A stretch of DNA of 64,000 nucleotides, from the NCBI RefSeq assembly GCF_900114675.1, contig NZ_FOZM01000001.1:1-64000 (forward strand), given 5' to 3'. The position numbers and the translations under genes were made by a program. This DNA is from Yoonia litorea. GTDB lineage: Bacteria > Pseudomonadota > Alphaproteobacteria > Rhodobacterales > Rhodobacteraceae. Numbering within the stretch: position 1 is the stretch's first letter; every line of letters starts with the position of its first letter. This document shows positions 45,607 to 55,434 of this stretch, piece by piece. The notes under the pieces are model-generated. The model was not told where the DNA came from. It saw only the letters and a list, made by a program, of their open reading frames with translations, and did not search any database.

Positions 45607-46421
45607 GACGTCTGTCCTGGTTCAATGCGACCTCGCTTACCTTGGGGTTTGCCTTCCTCTATATTCCGATGCTTGTTGTCATCATCTACAGCTTCAACGA
45701 AAGCCGTTTGGTGACGGTCTGGAGCGGTTTTTCAACAAAGTGGTATGGAGAGTTGCTGCGCAACGAAGCGTTCCTCGACGCAGCGTGGGTCACGCTGCAA
45801 GTCGGCTTCTTTTCATCACTTCTGGCCACCGTCTTGGGGACGATGGGTGCTTATGTGCTGGTCCGCGGCGGGCGTTTTTACGGCCGGACACTGTTTTCGG
45901 GCATGATGTACGCACCATTGGTGATGCCCGAGGTGATCACGGGCCTGTCGCTCTTGTTGCTCTTCATATCGATCAATCTGGACCGAGGGATCGTAACCAT
46001 CGTTCTGGCCCATGCGACGTTCTCAATGTGCTATGTGTCGGTGGTCGTCAGTTCGCGGCTGGTGAGTTTTGATCGGTCTGTCGAAGAGGCGGCGCTTGAT
46101 CTTGGATGCACGCCATTTGAGGCCTTCAGGTTGGTGACGCTGCCGATCATAGCACCCGCCGTGATTTCAGGATGGTTGCTGGCCCTGACTCTCTCGCTTG
46201 ATGATCTTGTTATCGCTTCGTTTGTGGCAGGCCCGTCGGCGACAACCTTGCCGATCAAAGTGTTCAGTTCCATCCGGCTTGGGGTGAGTCCCGAGATCAA
46301 TGCGCTGTCTACGATCCTGATTGTGATCGTCACAATTGGCACGATCACGGCCAGTCTGTCGACGAAACGTGCTTTGGTACGCAAGCAGCGGGCAGAGCGG
46401 ATGGCCGAGCAATCTGCGTAA
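45603..46421 (+). CDS. potI: Polyamine ABC transporter, permease PotI
   Basis: A 272-residue permease with the EAA loop SVEEAALDLGCTPFEAFRLVTLPI and the usual FLYIPMLVVIIYSFNESR first span. With PotH it forms the membrane channel. It is translationally coupled to potH. The next gene, on the opposite strand, ends 11 bases beyond. Confidence 0.93.
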   Translation: MRRLSWFNATSLTLGFAFLYIPMLVVIIYSFNESRLVTVWSGFSTKWYGELLRNEAFLDAAWVTLQVGFFSSLLATVLGTMGAYVLVRGGRFYGRTLFSGMMYAPLVMPEVITGLSLLLLFISINLDRGIVTIVLAHATFSMCYVSVVVSSRLVSFDRSVEEAALDLGCTPFEAFRLVTLPIIAPAVISGWLLALTLSLDDLVIASFVAGPSATTLPIKVFSSIRLGVSPEINALSTILIVIVTIGTITASLSTKRALVRKQRAERMAEQSA

Positions 46422-46431
46422 GGATCATCTG

Positions 46432-47841
46432 TCAGCCAGTGTTCAGGTCCTGAAGCAATCGGCCATGCTTTTGCGTTTGGGCGACAACCTCGCCAAAGGT
46501 GGTGTAGCCACGGCCCTGCAAAAGCGGAATGAGTTTTACCAATGCTTCGCCGGTGGCCAATGCATCACCGTAAGCGGTATGTCGTGCCTCCGGCGGGATT
46601 GCGATATCAAGCCGCTCGCAAAGCGCGTCCAGTGTGTGGGATTCATTCGTGCCAAAGACGACGGCTGACAGAAGCACTGTGTCGAGCACAGGGTGATCCC
46701 ATGTCACGCCCATGTCGGCCTCTCCCTTGCGGAGCAGACCAATGTCGAAAGGCGCATTATGCGCGACCAGCACAGCGTCTCTCGCGAAATGATGGAAATC
46801 GCAACCGACTTTGGCAAAGTCCGGTGCACCCGAAACATCGTCGTCGCAGATGTGGTGGACCGCAGTTGACGCAGGCGGAATTGGTCGTTGCGGATCAACG
46901 TAGGTATCTATTTTTTCGCCAGCGACGATCCGACCGTTCAGAATGCGGACTGCGCCGAGTTGAATGACATCGTCCTTTTCGACGGACAGCCCGGTTGTTT
47001 CGGTGTCAAATGCGACAAAGCAAAGCTCGCACAGTGGCGTATCTTTGATGTCACCAGCAGCTGCGGTTTCGAGTAGATCGAAATCGAAAACAAGCGGTCG
47101 CGGTGCCAGTGGCAGATCCGCATTTTTGGTGTCGATTATCAACATATAGCCGCCTGCATCCAATGATTTGATGCGTGTGGGGAATTTCTTCTCCCGTGTC
47201 TGGTCTCGCAGCGTGAACGCTACCTCGCCACCGCGGTTTGCGAGTTTCTTTTGTGCTGCGGAGAGTTCTTTGGGCGAGAAATAGTCGCTTAGCGGCGCTT
47301 TGAGGCGGGGCGGGGCGATGCTTGAGAGCACACTTGCCGCCTGCCCGTCATAGAGCACGATTTCATCGGCAGGATTGGCGAGAATTGTAGCCAATGGAAT
47401 TTCGGTCAGCAGCGCCGTGAGGCGGGCCGCTTCGCTTTGAAGCCGCGCCGTTTCCTGGGCCACTTGTGATGCAGTCGACATGACAGAACTGCTGAGTTGT
47501 GACGACATGGCGGAAGCAGCGGGAGCCAGATCACCCAAATAGCGCGCCGAAGCTTCATCGAGTTGGGTATCAATACCAGAGTGCGCGCGAAGCCGCAGAT
47601 CCGCCGCGAGTTTGTTGATCGGTTTTGCAACGTTCTCGTCGAACAGCATCCAGACACCGACGGCCAGCCCGGTATTGAGGAAGGCGAAGATCGCGAAGGC
47701 GATAATGAACGGATTGGCAGGCAGCCCATCTGCACGGGTCCAGCCGTAATAGATCGCCCCGCCTGCCAGCACCGCTCCTCCAAAGGCCATCAGGCAAAAG
47801 AAAAGGAAGATGCGGAAGCGCAGGCTGAGGCGGGTGAACAT
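46432..47841 (-). CDS. Membrane-anchored DnaQ-like 3'-5' exonuclease
   Basis: A 469-residue protein. Two membrane spans (about 9-32 and 43-66) are followed by a HAMP-like helical region (67-130), a PAS-like stretch (about 145-245) and a DEDDh exonuclease domain: FDTETTGL (278-285), HNAPFDIGLL, and HTAYGDALATGE. The tail resembles the DNA polymerase III epsilon family, but membrane tethering and sensor-like parts point to another role. It lies one base from the next gene in the acs-symporter locus. Confidence 0.82.
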   Translation of the reverse strand: MFTRLSLRFRIFLFFCLMAFGGAVLAGGAIYYGWTRADGLPANPFIIAFAIFAFLNTGLAVGVWMLFDENVAKPINKLAADLRLRAHSGIDTQLDEASARYLGDLAPAASAMSSQLSSSVMSTASQVAQETARLQSEAARLTALLTEIPLATILANPADEIVLYDGQAASVLSSIAPPRLKAPLSDYFSPKELSAAQKKLANRGGEVAFTLRDQTREKKFPTRIKSLDAGGYMLIIDTKNADLPLAPRPLVFDFDLLETAAAGDIKDTPLCELCFVAFDTETTGLSVEKDDVIQLGAVRILNGRIVAGEKIDTYVDPQRPIPPASTAVHHICDDDVSGAPDFAKVGCDFHHFARDAVLVAHNAPFDIGLLRKGEADMGVTWDHPVLDTVLLSAVVFGTNESHTLDALCERLDIAIPPEARHTAYGDALATGEALVKLIPLLQGRGYTTFGEVVAQTQKHGRLLQDLNTG

Positions 47842-47842
47842 G

Positions 47843-48361
47843 TCAGGTCTCGCAGATGGTGTTCAAGATTGGATCATCCGGCGGCATGGCTTGCCAGTTG
47901 GCGTCAGCGACATTGCCTATGGCGTCAAATTCGGCCCCGTCGATCAGGAGGGCAGAGCGATTTCCAGCGCAGTCAAACAGCATGGGCGCCTGATTGACCG
48001 GTGACCAACGCCCGAAGAAGTAAAGGTCTGCAAGCTTCTGGTCCGGTGCGCTGTCGTTTGTGCGTGCAGTGCCGGTATCAACAGCGACGAAACGTTTTGT
48101 GTAGGGCACAATCTGGGTCCAGGGGCGCAACCAGCTTTGTTCCTCGACCGTCATGGCAATTTCCATGCCTTCCGGAAGCTCGGCACTGGTGCGGCTGAAC
48201 CACGTGTATTCGTTTGAAATTGTCATCGCGATCATCCCAGCGCCAGCGGCAATTGGTGTCAGCCACTTCGGCAGACGCTTTCCGGTCAGCATATTGAGAA
48301 ACATCACGAGACCTGCACATGCGATCCCCGCGAAGATGGTAGCGATAAGTTCGACAAACAT
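47843..48361 (-). CDS. Hypothetical membrane protein
   Basis: A 172-residue protein with two N-terminal hydrophobic segments (about 4-24 and 34-50), then a soluble part containing YTWFSRTSAELPEGMEIAM and a single CAGNRSALLIDG motif. No enzyme motif is seen. It sits between the exonuclease and the CBS gene, all within 1-3 bases of each other, so they form one operon. Function unknown. Confidence 0.75.
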   Translation of the reverse strand: MFVELIATIFAGIACAGLVMFLNMLTGKRLPKWLTPIAAGAGMIAMTISNEYTWFSRTSAELPEGMEIAMTVEEQSWLRPWTQIVPYTKRFVAVDTGTARTNDSAPDQKLADLYFFGRWSPVNQAPMLFDCAGNRSALLIDGAEFDAIGNVADANWQAMPPDDPILNTICET

Positions 48362-48364
48362 GAT

Positions 48365-50185
48365 TTACCCCAGCATTCCTTTGCCTGTTCCAACGGCAGA
48401 TTGCAGGGTTTTGACCACCACAAATGCATTGCGCAAGTGACTTCGCTCGAAATCCGACAGATCTGACGGGGCGAGAAAGTTGTTCGGCTTTTTCCCTGCC
48501 TTCACTTGCGCCACCTGATGTTCAAGTCTCGTCATCGCAATCAGGTCGTAGGCATCCAGAAGATCAGCACCGCCGGTTTCGGATAAGACGCCCGATGAGA
48601 TTGCTGCCACAAGACGCGCGCGGGTATTCACGGGTCTGAGCTGACCCTGCAGCGCATAGACGCGCCCCAGATCAACGACCGGGACAACACCGTTGTGTTT
48701 AAGGTCAAGCTGGTCCCTGTGCTCGCCGCTTCTGATGGTGGCAAGGCCTCTCAGCAATCCAAGCGGAGGCGCGTGCTTGAGCGAGTTCGCGATCATATGC
48801 GCCACAAAGATCGAGTTCTGAGATGCTTTTTCGAGTGTTTTGGCCTGTAGATTGGCAAACAGGCTTTCATCCCCGCCAATTGCCCTGAGATCAAACATGA
48901 CCGAAGCAAGCATTTGCGCCTCAGGATCGGGTTTGGCGATCCAGCGGGCAAAGTATTCTTTCCAGGTCCGCAAAGGCTGGCACCAACGAGGATTGGTCGC
49001 CATCATGTCTCCGGGGCAGTAGAAGTAGCCGCAGGTATCCAAACCATCGCTGACGAATTTTGCCAGTTCTGCAAAATACGGCATCTGCGCCTCTTTCACA
49101 TCATCGGACAGGATCAGGCAGTTGTCCTGATCAGAAACTCCGGTCTGCTCCTGCCGCCCTTGCGACCCGCATGCCAGCCAGAGATAGGGGACGGGCGCCG
49201 GGCCCAACTTATCGTGTGCAAGTTTAAGCAGTCGCCGCGTCGCCGTGTCTGCAAGGTCTGTGATGAGACGTGTCACAACCTCGTGCCGGTTACCCTGATC
49301 GACGAGTTGAACAAGCAACTGTGGAATTTCGCGGGTCACCTCAGCCATTTCGGTCGCGTCTGGTGCCTTGGCAATCCGCGCGACCAGGTCAGCAGAGGAC
49401 ATCGCTTGCGCGCGTGTGAGGTCTGTCTGGGTGACAATCCCGACAAGGGTGCCGTTGTCAACAATCGGGATGTGACCGATCCCACGTTCCGCCATCAGGT
49501 GCAGCACGTCGGTGCCGAGGGCATTTGGCCCCAGCACCAGCACATCCTTTGTCATAATACTGGAGACAGGCTGCGAGGGGTCTGTGCCTTCGGCAACCAC
49601 GCGCCCGTTGACGTCCCTGACTGTCAGAATGCCCTCAAAGCCGCCGTCGCCTACAACACAGATGGATGAAATACGTCTTTCATGCATCTGCTTTGCAGCA
49701 TCACGAATAGGGGTTTCGGGCGCGCAAGTGACAGGGTCGCGTGACATAAGCTGCCCGACGGCCAAAGTAGTCAGATCGCGTTTGTGTTTCTGGCTCGAAC
49801 GGCTGCGGTCGAAGAATTGCTGAAATTTGAGGTCCGATCGCATCAGCGCATCAAACGTCGCAGCAGGCATCACAATCAGCGTTGCGTCGCGGGTCACGGT
49901 GGCTGTGCGGCTCGCCGGTTCGTCGCGCAGCAGCGCACGTTCGCCAAATGAATTTCGGGGTCCAAGTGTTGAAAGGAGTTCACCAGACGGATCTGTGATC
50001 TCAACCTCGCCACTGACGATCAGATAGAGCGCTTCCACGGGATGACCGTGTGTAAAAAGAACGGTGTCAGCAGGATAATCGACGGCCGTGCAGGCCTCGG
50101 CCAGCTCTGCAAGCCGCGTCGCATGCATGGTGTCATATGGATGAACCGATGCGAGAAACTGAAAATGAGCGCTTTGAAGAGTCAT
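48365..50185 (-). CDS. cNMP-binding/CBS/nucleotidyltransferase protein (DUF294)
   Basis: A 606-residue soluble protein. A cyclic-nucleotide-type domain is at about 15-120 (LYLIVSGEVEITD, SFGERALL), paired CBS domains at about 145-265, and a GlnD-like DUF294 nucleotidyltransferase domain with ACGSQGRQEQTGVSDQDN near 345-365, followed by its C-terminal partner. Proteins of this build accompany acetate-type symporters and probably control them by nucleotide sensing or transfer (inference). Confidence 0.88.
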   Translation of the reverse strand: MTLQSAHFQFLASVHPYDTMHATRLAELAEACTAVDYPADTVLFTHGHPVEALYLIVSGEVEITDPSGELLSTLGPRNSFGERALLRDEPASRTATVTRDATLIVMPAATFDALMRSDLKFQQFFDRSRSSQKHKRDLTTLAVGQLMSRDPVTCAPETPIRDAAKQMHERRISSICVVGDGGFEGILTVRDVNGRVVAEGTDPSQPVSSIMTKDVLVLGPNALGTDVLHLMAERGIGHIPIVDNGTLVGIVTQTDLTRAQAMSSADLVARIAKAPDATEMAEVTREIPQLLVQLVDQGNRHEVVTRLITDLADTATRRLLKLAHDKLGPAPVPYLWLACGSQGRQEQTGVSDQDNCLILSDDVKEAQMPYFAELAKFVSDGLDTCGYFYCPGDMMATNPRWCQPLRTWKEYFARWIAKPDPEAQMLASVMFDLRAIGGDESLFANLQAKTLEKASQNSIFVAHMIANSLKHAPPLGLLRGLATIRSGEHRDQLDLKHNGVVPVVDLGRVYALQGQLRPVNTRARLVAAISSGVLSETGGADLLDAYDLIAMTRLEHQVAQVKAGKKPNNFLAPSDLSDFERSHLRNAFVVVKTLQSAVGTGKGMLG

Positions 50186-50207
50186 TAATCTGCCTTTTTA
50201 GAAAGAT

Positions 50208-50276
50208 GTCCTGCCCACGTTGTCGTGGACAGGAGCAAAGGCATATGCGACGCGCCGCCTCACAGGACGGCGCGTC
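50208..50276 (-). terminator. Double hairpin downstream of symporter gene
   Basis: Two stems lie in the 99-base gap after the symporter stop: GACGCGCCG/CGGCGCGTC at 50249-50276 and TCCTGCCCACG/CGTGGACAGGA (one mismatch) near 50209-50235. Neither has a long T-run on the minus strand except TAAAAAGG beyond. They may reduce transcription into the CBS gene. Confidence 0.5.
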
Positions 50277-50284
50277 GTCAGTTT

Positions 50285-52069
50285 TTAGTGGTCAGAGGCT
50301 GCACCAGCACCACGTGGGATACGGACGCTTTCGACCAGATCCTTGATGTGCTGTGGTGTTTCCTTGGTCATGCCAGCGACGATGTAAGCAACTGCGAAGT
50401 TGATCATGGCGCCAATCGCACCGAACGAGGTGGACTTGACCGGACCAAGAAGCGGATCAGCATCGGTGAACATGTTTGTGTCCGGGATGAAGAACCAGCC
50501 CTTGTGCAGGAAGATGTAGAGCAGTGTCACGATCAGACCTGCCAGCATACCTGCAACAGCACCTGTGTTGTTGATGCGTGTCGAGAAGATACCCATCATC
50601 AGCGCAGGGAAGATCGAGGCCGCTGCCAGACCGAAGGCCAAGGCCACGGTTTGTGCCGCAAATCCTGGTGGGTTCAGACCCAAGAGAACCGCCACGACAA
50701 TCGCTGCTGCCATCGAGATACGCGCTGCCATCAACTCGCCCTTTTCCGACATGTTTGGTGTCAGCTGACCCTTCAGAAGGTCGTGTGAGACCGCGGAAGA
50801 GATCGCCAAGAGCAGACCAGCCGCTGTAGAAAGCGCAGCTGCAAGACCGCCGGCAGCAACCAGACCGATAACCCAGGAAGGCAGGTTAGCAATTTCTGGG
50901 TTCGCCAGAACCAGGATGTCACGGTTGAAGTTTGTCAGCTCGTTACCAGCCCAACCATTGGCTTCTGCACGCGCCTGAAGCTCGGCGTTGCCATCGTTGT
51001 AGTACTGGATCAGGCCGTCGCCGTTCTTGTCTTCCCAGTCCAACAGACCGGTTTTCTGCCATGTGGCCATCCAAGCGTATTCCTCGGATGTGTTGATCTG
51101 CTCAACGGATACAGCCGCACCATCGGTGCCATTTGGCCACATCAGTTCAGAGATGTTCAGGCGTGCCATCGCACCAACAGCAGGTGCTGTGAGGTAAAGC
51201 AATGCGATGAAGACAAGCGTCCAACCAGCGGACCAACGTGCGTCAGACACCTTTGGAACGGTGAAGAAGCGCATGATGACGTGTGGCAGACCGGCTGTAC
51301 CGATCATCAGTGACAGGGTGAAGAGCACCATGTTGATGGTCGAACCGTGCGCGGCTGTGTACTCGGCAAAGCCAAGGTCACGAACGATCTGGTCGAGTTT
51401 CGCCAGAAGCGGCTCACCGGATGCAGTATGCTCACCAAAGAGGCCGAGGGCCGGAATTGGGTTGCCGGTCAGCTGCAGCGAGATGAAGATCGCAGGGATT
51501 GTGTAGGCTGTGATCAGCACGCAGTACTGAGCAACCTGTGTGTACGTCACACCCTTCATGCCGCCGAAAACGGCGTAGGCGAACACAACACATGATCCCA
51601 AAAGCAGACCAGTTGTCGTGTCGATCTCAAGGAAGCGGCCGAAGGCAATACCAACACCCTGCATCTGACCGATAACATAAGTGATGGAGGCAACCAGAAG
51701 ACAGATCACGGCAACCATACGCGCGGTTGGGCTGTAAAAACGATCACCAATGAACTCTGACACGGTGAACTTGCCGAACTTACGCAGATAAGGTGCAAGC
51801 AACAAAGCCAGAAGCACATAGCCACCGGTCCATCCCATCAGGAAGGATGAGTTGTCGTAACCGGTGAAGGCGATCAGGCCAGCCATCGAAATGAACGATG
51901 CGGCTGACATCCAGTCAGCAGCCGTCGCCATACCGTTGGTGACAGGGTGAACACCGCGTCCCGCTGCGTAGAATTCCGATGTGGAACCCGCACGCGCCCA
52001 GATCGCGATACCGATGTAGAGGGCAAACGAGCCACCTACAAAGAGAAGGTTGATTGTAAACTGATCCAT
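50285..52069 (-). CDS. Sodium:solute symporter, acetate/ActP-like (VC_2705 type)
   Basis: A 594-residue permease with about 13 hydrophobic segments. It shows the SSS pattern: GRGVHPVTNGMATAADWMSAASFI and GLAAALSTAAGLLLAISSAVSHDL. Together with the small DUF4212 subunit it imports acetate, propionate or related acids (established for the pair, substrate here inferred). It has biased CTG/GGC-type codon use suggesting high expression. It lies 4 bases after the DUF4212 gene. Confidence 0.9.
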   Translation of the reverse strand: MDQFTINLLFVGGSFALYIGIAIWARAGSTSEFYAAGRGVHPVTNGMATAADWMSAASFISMAGLIAFTGYDNSSFLMGWTGGYVLLALLLAPYLRKFGKFTVSEFIGDRFYSPTARMVAVICLLVASITYVIGQMQGVGIAFGRFLEIDTTTGLLLGSCVVFAYAVFGGMKGVTYTQVAQYCVLITAYTIPAIFISLQLTGNPIPALGLFGEHTASGEPLLAKLDQIVRDLGFAEYTAAHGSTINMVLFTLSLMIGTAGLPHVIMRFFTVPKVSDARWSAGWTLVFIALLYLTAPAVGAMARLNISELMWPNGTDGAAVSVEQINTSEEYAWMATWQKTGLLDWEDKNGDGLIQYYNDGNAELQARAEANGWAGNELTNFNRDILVLANPEIANLPSWVIGLVAAGGLAAALSTAAGLLLAISSAVSHDLLKGQLTPNMSEKGELMAARISMAAAIVVAVLLGLNPPGFAAQTVALAFGLAAASIFPALMMGIFSTRINNTGAVAGMLAGLIVTLLYIFLHKGWFFIPDTNMFTDADPLLGPVKSTSFGAIGAMINFAVAYIVAGMTKETPQHIKDLVESVRIPRGAGAASDH

Positions 52070-52073
52070 TGGA

Positions 52074-52334
52074 TTATTCCTCGTCTACGCCGTGCTCTTT
52101 ATCGAGCTTGTTCATGCGCCAGGCGTAAAAGAAGATCAGTCCGAGAAAGACGATGATCGATCCTTGCTGGGCAAACCAGAAGCCCAGGTCAGTACCGCCA
52201 ACGGCGATTCCGGCCAGGACTGGACGCAGGATGATCCCGAATCCGAAAGAGACCAGCGCCCAGATCGCGAGGCTGATCAAAATTAAACGCACATTGGCTT
52301 GCCAATAAGCGTTGGTGTCATTCTTGACATTCAT
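52074..52334 (-). CDS. DUF4212 symporter small subunit
   Basis: An 86-residue protein with two membrane segments (RLILISLAIWALVSFGFGI and GSIIVFLGLIFFYAW) and the DUF4212 features YWQANVRL and FWFAQQG. It is the constant partner of the large symporter encoded next. AGGGAGGAACACACCTC lies before the ATG. Confidence 0.9.
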   Translation of the reverse strand: MNVKNDTNAYWQANVRLILISLAIWALVSFGFGIILRPVLAGIAVGGTDLGFWFAQQGSIIVFLGLIFFYAWRMNKLDKEHGVDEE

Positions 52335-52399
52335 GAGGTGTGTTCCTCCCTTTGGTGGCTACAAACCCGCCCGGGGATCAGGCGGGTTATTCCATAAAA

Positions 52400-53086
52400 T
52401 CAGTACATTACCCTCTTGGTAATAGACTGAAGCTCGTTCGCGATCTCCTCTATCGCACCCATGGCGTTGACGCGGGCAAGCGCGCCCTTAACGTCGTAGT
52501 ATGCAATGAGTGGAGCGGTCTGTTCATGATATGAATCAAGTCGGGATGCGACAGTTTGTGCATTATCATCCGCCCGACGTTTCATTTCGGTCGATCCGCA
52601 TTTGTCGCATTTTCCGGTCTCGGCCGTCGGTTTGAAGGTATCGTGATAGCCTTCGCCACAGCCGCCGCAGGTGAAACGTCCCGCAATTCGCGTGACCATT
52701 TCAGCATCTTCGACTTCGAGGCTGATTGCCGCGTTGATACGCTGACCGGTAGAGGCGAGCAGGGCGTCAAGCGCCTCTGCCTGTACGGTCGTGCGTGGAA
52801 AGCCGTCGAGAATGACGCCCTTGGCGCAATCAGGCTCGGCCAGACGGTCGCGCAGGATCGCGATGACAATATCATCGCTGACCAGACCGCCGGCTTCCAT
52901 CACGGCTTTGGCTTCTAGGCCTGCATCTGTGCCAGCTGCGACTGCTGCGCGGAGGAGATCGCCTGTCGACAGCTGGACCAGCCCGAATTGCTCTTCGAGC
53001 ATCCGAGCTTGCGTGCCTTTGCCGGCCCCTGGAGGGCCAAGCAAAATAAGCACGGGGGAGGAGGTGGGTGTTGTTGTTCCGTCCAT
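52400..53086 (-). CDS. adk: Adenylate kinase, second copy (acs-linked)
   Basis: A 228-residue adenylate kinase with P-loop [33 protein letters not shown] and a LID with two CxxC pairs (CGGCG and CDKCG). An N-terminal extension of about 12 residues precedes the usual start. It ends 4 bases from acs on the same strand, upstream of the symporter genes. Acs releases AMP, so this copy likely recycles AMP made during acid activation (inference). It differs clearly from the copy at 19610. Confidence 0.92.
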   Translation of the reverse strand: MDGTTTPTSSPVLILLGPPGAGKGTQARMLEEQFGLVQLSTGDLLRAAVAAGTDAGLEAKAVMEAGGLVSDDIVIAILRDRLAEPDCAKGVILDGFPRTTVQAEALDALLASTGQRINAAISLEVEDAEMVTRIAGRFTCGGCGEGYHDTFKPTAETGKCDKCGSTEMKRRADDNAQTVASRLDSYHEQTAPLIAYYDVKGALARVNAMGAIEEIANELQSITKRVMY

Positions 53087-53090
53087 GATC

Positions 53091-55061
53091 TTAGTCCTTC
53101 CGGTTCATGCGGTTGGCGATCAGATCGTCAACGACCGAGGGGTCGGCCAAAGTAGAGGTGTCACCCAAGGCGCCAAAGTCGTCTTCGGCGATCTTGCGCA
53201 GGATGCGGCGCATGATTTTACCCGAACGAGTTTTTGGCAGGCCAGGGGCCCATTGGATCAAGTCAGGCTTGGCGATCGGGCCGATCTCTGTCCGGACCCA
53301 GACCTCAAGTTCCTTACGCAGCGCATCAGAAGGTTCTTCGCCATTCATCAGTGTCACGTAGGCGTAGATGCCTTGGCCTTTCACATCATGCGGATAGCCA
53401 ACCACCGCGCTTTCAGCGACTTTGGCGTGGGCAACAAGGGCGCTTTCGACTTCTGCTGTGCCCATCCGGTGACCGGACACGTTGATCACATCATCGACGC
53501 GACCTGTGATCCAGAAATCGCCGTCTTCATCGACGCGGCAGCCATCACCAGAGAAGTAGTAGCCTTTGTAATCGCTGAAGTAGGTCTTCTCGAAACGTTC
53601 GTGGTCGCCCCAGACAGTGCGCATCTGGCCGGGCCAGCTGTCGCCGATACAAAGAACGCCTTCGATGCCTTTGCCTTCGATCACTTCGCCGCTTGTGGGC
53701 TCAAGGACAACGGGTTTCACACCGAAGAATGGCTGCTGGGCCGCACCGGGCTTGAGCGTTGTGGCACCTGGCAGCGGTGTCAGCATATGACCACCGGTTT
53801 CAGTCTGCCAGAAAGTATCGACAATCGGGCAACGGCCCTGACCGACGACCTCATGGTACCAGTTCCATGCTTCGGGGTTGATTGGCTCACCAACAGAACC
53901 AAGAATGCGCAGATCGGAAAGATCGTGCTTTGTAACCCATTCGTTGCCGGCACCCATCAAAGCGCGGATCGCAGTCGGCGCAGTGTAGAACTGGTTGACC
54001 TTGTGCTTGGCACATACTTCCCAAAAGCGGCCTGCATCAGGATAGGTCGGCACACCCTCAAACATGATGGTTGTCGCACCGTTGGCGAGTGGTCCGTAAA
54101 CAATATAGCTATGGCCAGTGACCCAGCCCACATCAGCGGTGCACCAGAAGATGTCGCCGTCGTGATAATCAAAGACATACTCATGCGTCATTGATGCATA
54201 GACGAGGTATCCACCGGTCGTGTGAACAACACCCTTCGGCTGACCAGTCGAGCCGGAGGTATAGAGAATAAACAGCGGGTCTTCGGCGTTCATTTCTTCT
54301 GCCGTGCAATCGGCAGATGCCTGTTCAGACAGAGCGTTGTAATCGTAGTCACGCTCCGTCCAGGCGGTCTCGCTGCCGGTGCGTTTGACGACAAGGCATT
54401 TCACGTCATCTTCGCACTGGGCAAGTGCGGCGTCCGTGTTCGCCTTGAGCGGTGTTTCCCGACCGCCCCGTGGGGCGAAGTCGGCAGTAATAACGACCTT
54501 GGCGCCGCATCCGTTGATACGTGCGCCAAGGGCATCGGGAGAGAACCCTGCAAAAACGATGGAGTGGATCGCTCCGATGCGCGCACATGCGAGCATCGCA
54601 TATGCTGCTTCGGGGATCATTGGCAGATAGATGATGACGCGGTCACCTTTAGAGACGCCAAGATCCTTCAGGACATTAGCCATCTTGCAAACTGACCCGT
54701 GGAGTTCGCGGTAGGTGATGTGTTTTGCGTCTTCTTTCGTTGGATCATCTGGTTCCCAGATGATTGCCGTCTGATCGCCGCGTGTTTCAAGGTGGCGGTC
54801 GATGCAATTTGCAGCAACGTTCAGCGTGCCGTCCTCGAACCAACGAATGTCGATGTTGCCGGGCTCAAACGATGTATTTTTTACCTTCGTGTACGGGGTC
54901 ATCCACTCAAGGCGAAGACCTTCCTTGCCCCAGAACGCTTCCGGATCATTGATCGACGTGGCGTACATTTCGGCATAGCCAGTGGCGTCTACATGCGCGC
55001 GGGCGCTCATCTCAGCGCTTGGTGGATAAGCGGCCTGGCTGGGCATTTCTTGCATAGTCAT
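53091..55061 (-). CDS. acs: Acetate-CoA ligase (acetyl-CoA synthetase)
   Basis: A 656-residue adenylate-forming enzyme making acetyl-CoA, AMP and PPi. The A3 motif [20 protein letters not shown] lies near 265-285, with [12 protein letters not shown], and the acetylatable lysine is in [11 protein letters not shown] near 615. The active form of this lysine is a well known control point. GGAGAAATGTT precedes the ATG. A palindromic site lies 68 bases upstream. Confidence 0.97.
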   Translation of the reverse strand: MTMQEMPSQAAYPPSAEMSARAHVDATGYAEMYATSINDPEAFWGKEGLRLEWMTPYTKVKNTSFEPGNIDIRWFEDGTLNVAANCIDRHLETRGDQTAIIWEPDDPTKEDAKHITYRELHGSVCKMANVLKDLGVSKGDRVIIYLPMIPEAAYAMLACARIGAIHSIVFAGFSPDALGARINGCGAKVVITADFAPRGGRETPLKANTDAALAQCEDDVKCLVVKRTGSETAWTERDYDYNALSEQASADCTAEEMNAEDPLFILYTSGSTGQPKGVVHTTGGYLVYASMTHEYVFDYHDGDIFWCTADVGWVTGHSYIVYGPLANGATTIMFEGVPTYPDAGRFWEVCAKHKVNQFYTAPTAIRALMGAGNEWVTKHDLSDLRILGSVGEPINPEAWNWYHEVVGQGRCPIVDTFWQTETGGHMLTPLPGATTLKPGAAQQPFFGVKPVVLEPTSGEVIEGKGIEGVLCIGDSWPGQMRTVWGDHERFEKTYFSDYKGYYFSGDGCRVDEDGDFWITGRVDDVINVSGHRMGTAEVESALVAHAKVAESAVVGYPHDVKGQGIYAYVTLMNGEEPSDALRKELEVWVRTEIGPIAKPDLIQWAPGLPKTRSGKIMRRILRKIAEDDFGALGDTSTLADPSVVDDLIANRMNRKD

Positions 55062-55128
55062 AACATTTCTCCTCAGGATTGAGCGCCAAGAGCAGATGGG
55101 CGCTATAGCTGCTCAATCGGCATCAACA

Positions 55129-55144
55129 TAACGCATATGTGTTA
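55129..55144. promoter_or_regulatory. Operator candidate upstream of acs
   Basis: TAACGCATATGTGTTA is an almost perfect 16-bp palindrome (one mismatched pair), 68 bases upstream of the acs start codon. It may bind a dimeric regulator of the acetate module. Confidence 0.45.
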
Positions 55145-55338
55145 AGTTGAGGCGTTGTCTGTTGAGAATAAACGTTTTATCTGTCAAAAAATTTTCTGCG
55201 AGTGTTTGACAGGCGGAAATAACTTTCCTGTGAGCGCTAAAATTTCAGTGTTTTCAATTATGCGCTGTTTTGAAGTGCTGAAGGATTGTGTGCAATGGTA
55301 TGCTGAATACTGGCAGCAAATCCTTTATTCAAATGCAA

Positions 55339-55364
55339 ACCGGAGCGCCAATTGGCGCTCCGGT
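55339..55364. repeat. Perfect 26-base palindrome downstream of GST gene region
   Basis: Arms ACCGGAGCGCCAA and the complement meet without a loop. It lies 71 bases beyond the end of the GST gene. It can form a strong hairpin on either strand and may end the GST transcript, but neither side has a clear T-run. Confidence 0.6.
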
Positions 55365-55434
55365 CAGGATTTCTCAAAGGTTTCTTTGCTGCGTCTTGCG
55401 AGAAGGATTCGCAAGATTCGGACCCTGTCGTTGG

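Larger units (their letters stand above)
55062..55434. other. Gap between acs and GST gene
   Basis: 373 bases with no supportable gene. It holds the acs upstream palindrome (55129-55144) and a perfect 26-base palindrome (55339-55364). A short reading frame through the right half has no ribosome site. Confidence 0.5.

Noticed and set aside
52791..54194. Plus-strand frame of 467 codons opposite adk and acs
   Set aside because: Antisense to two certain genes, no recognisable domain.
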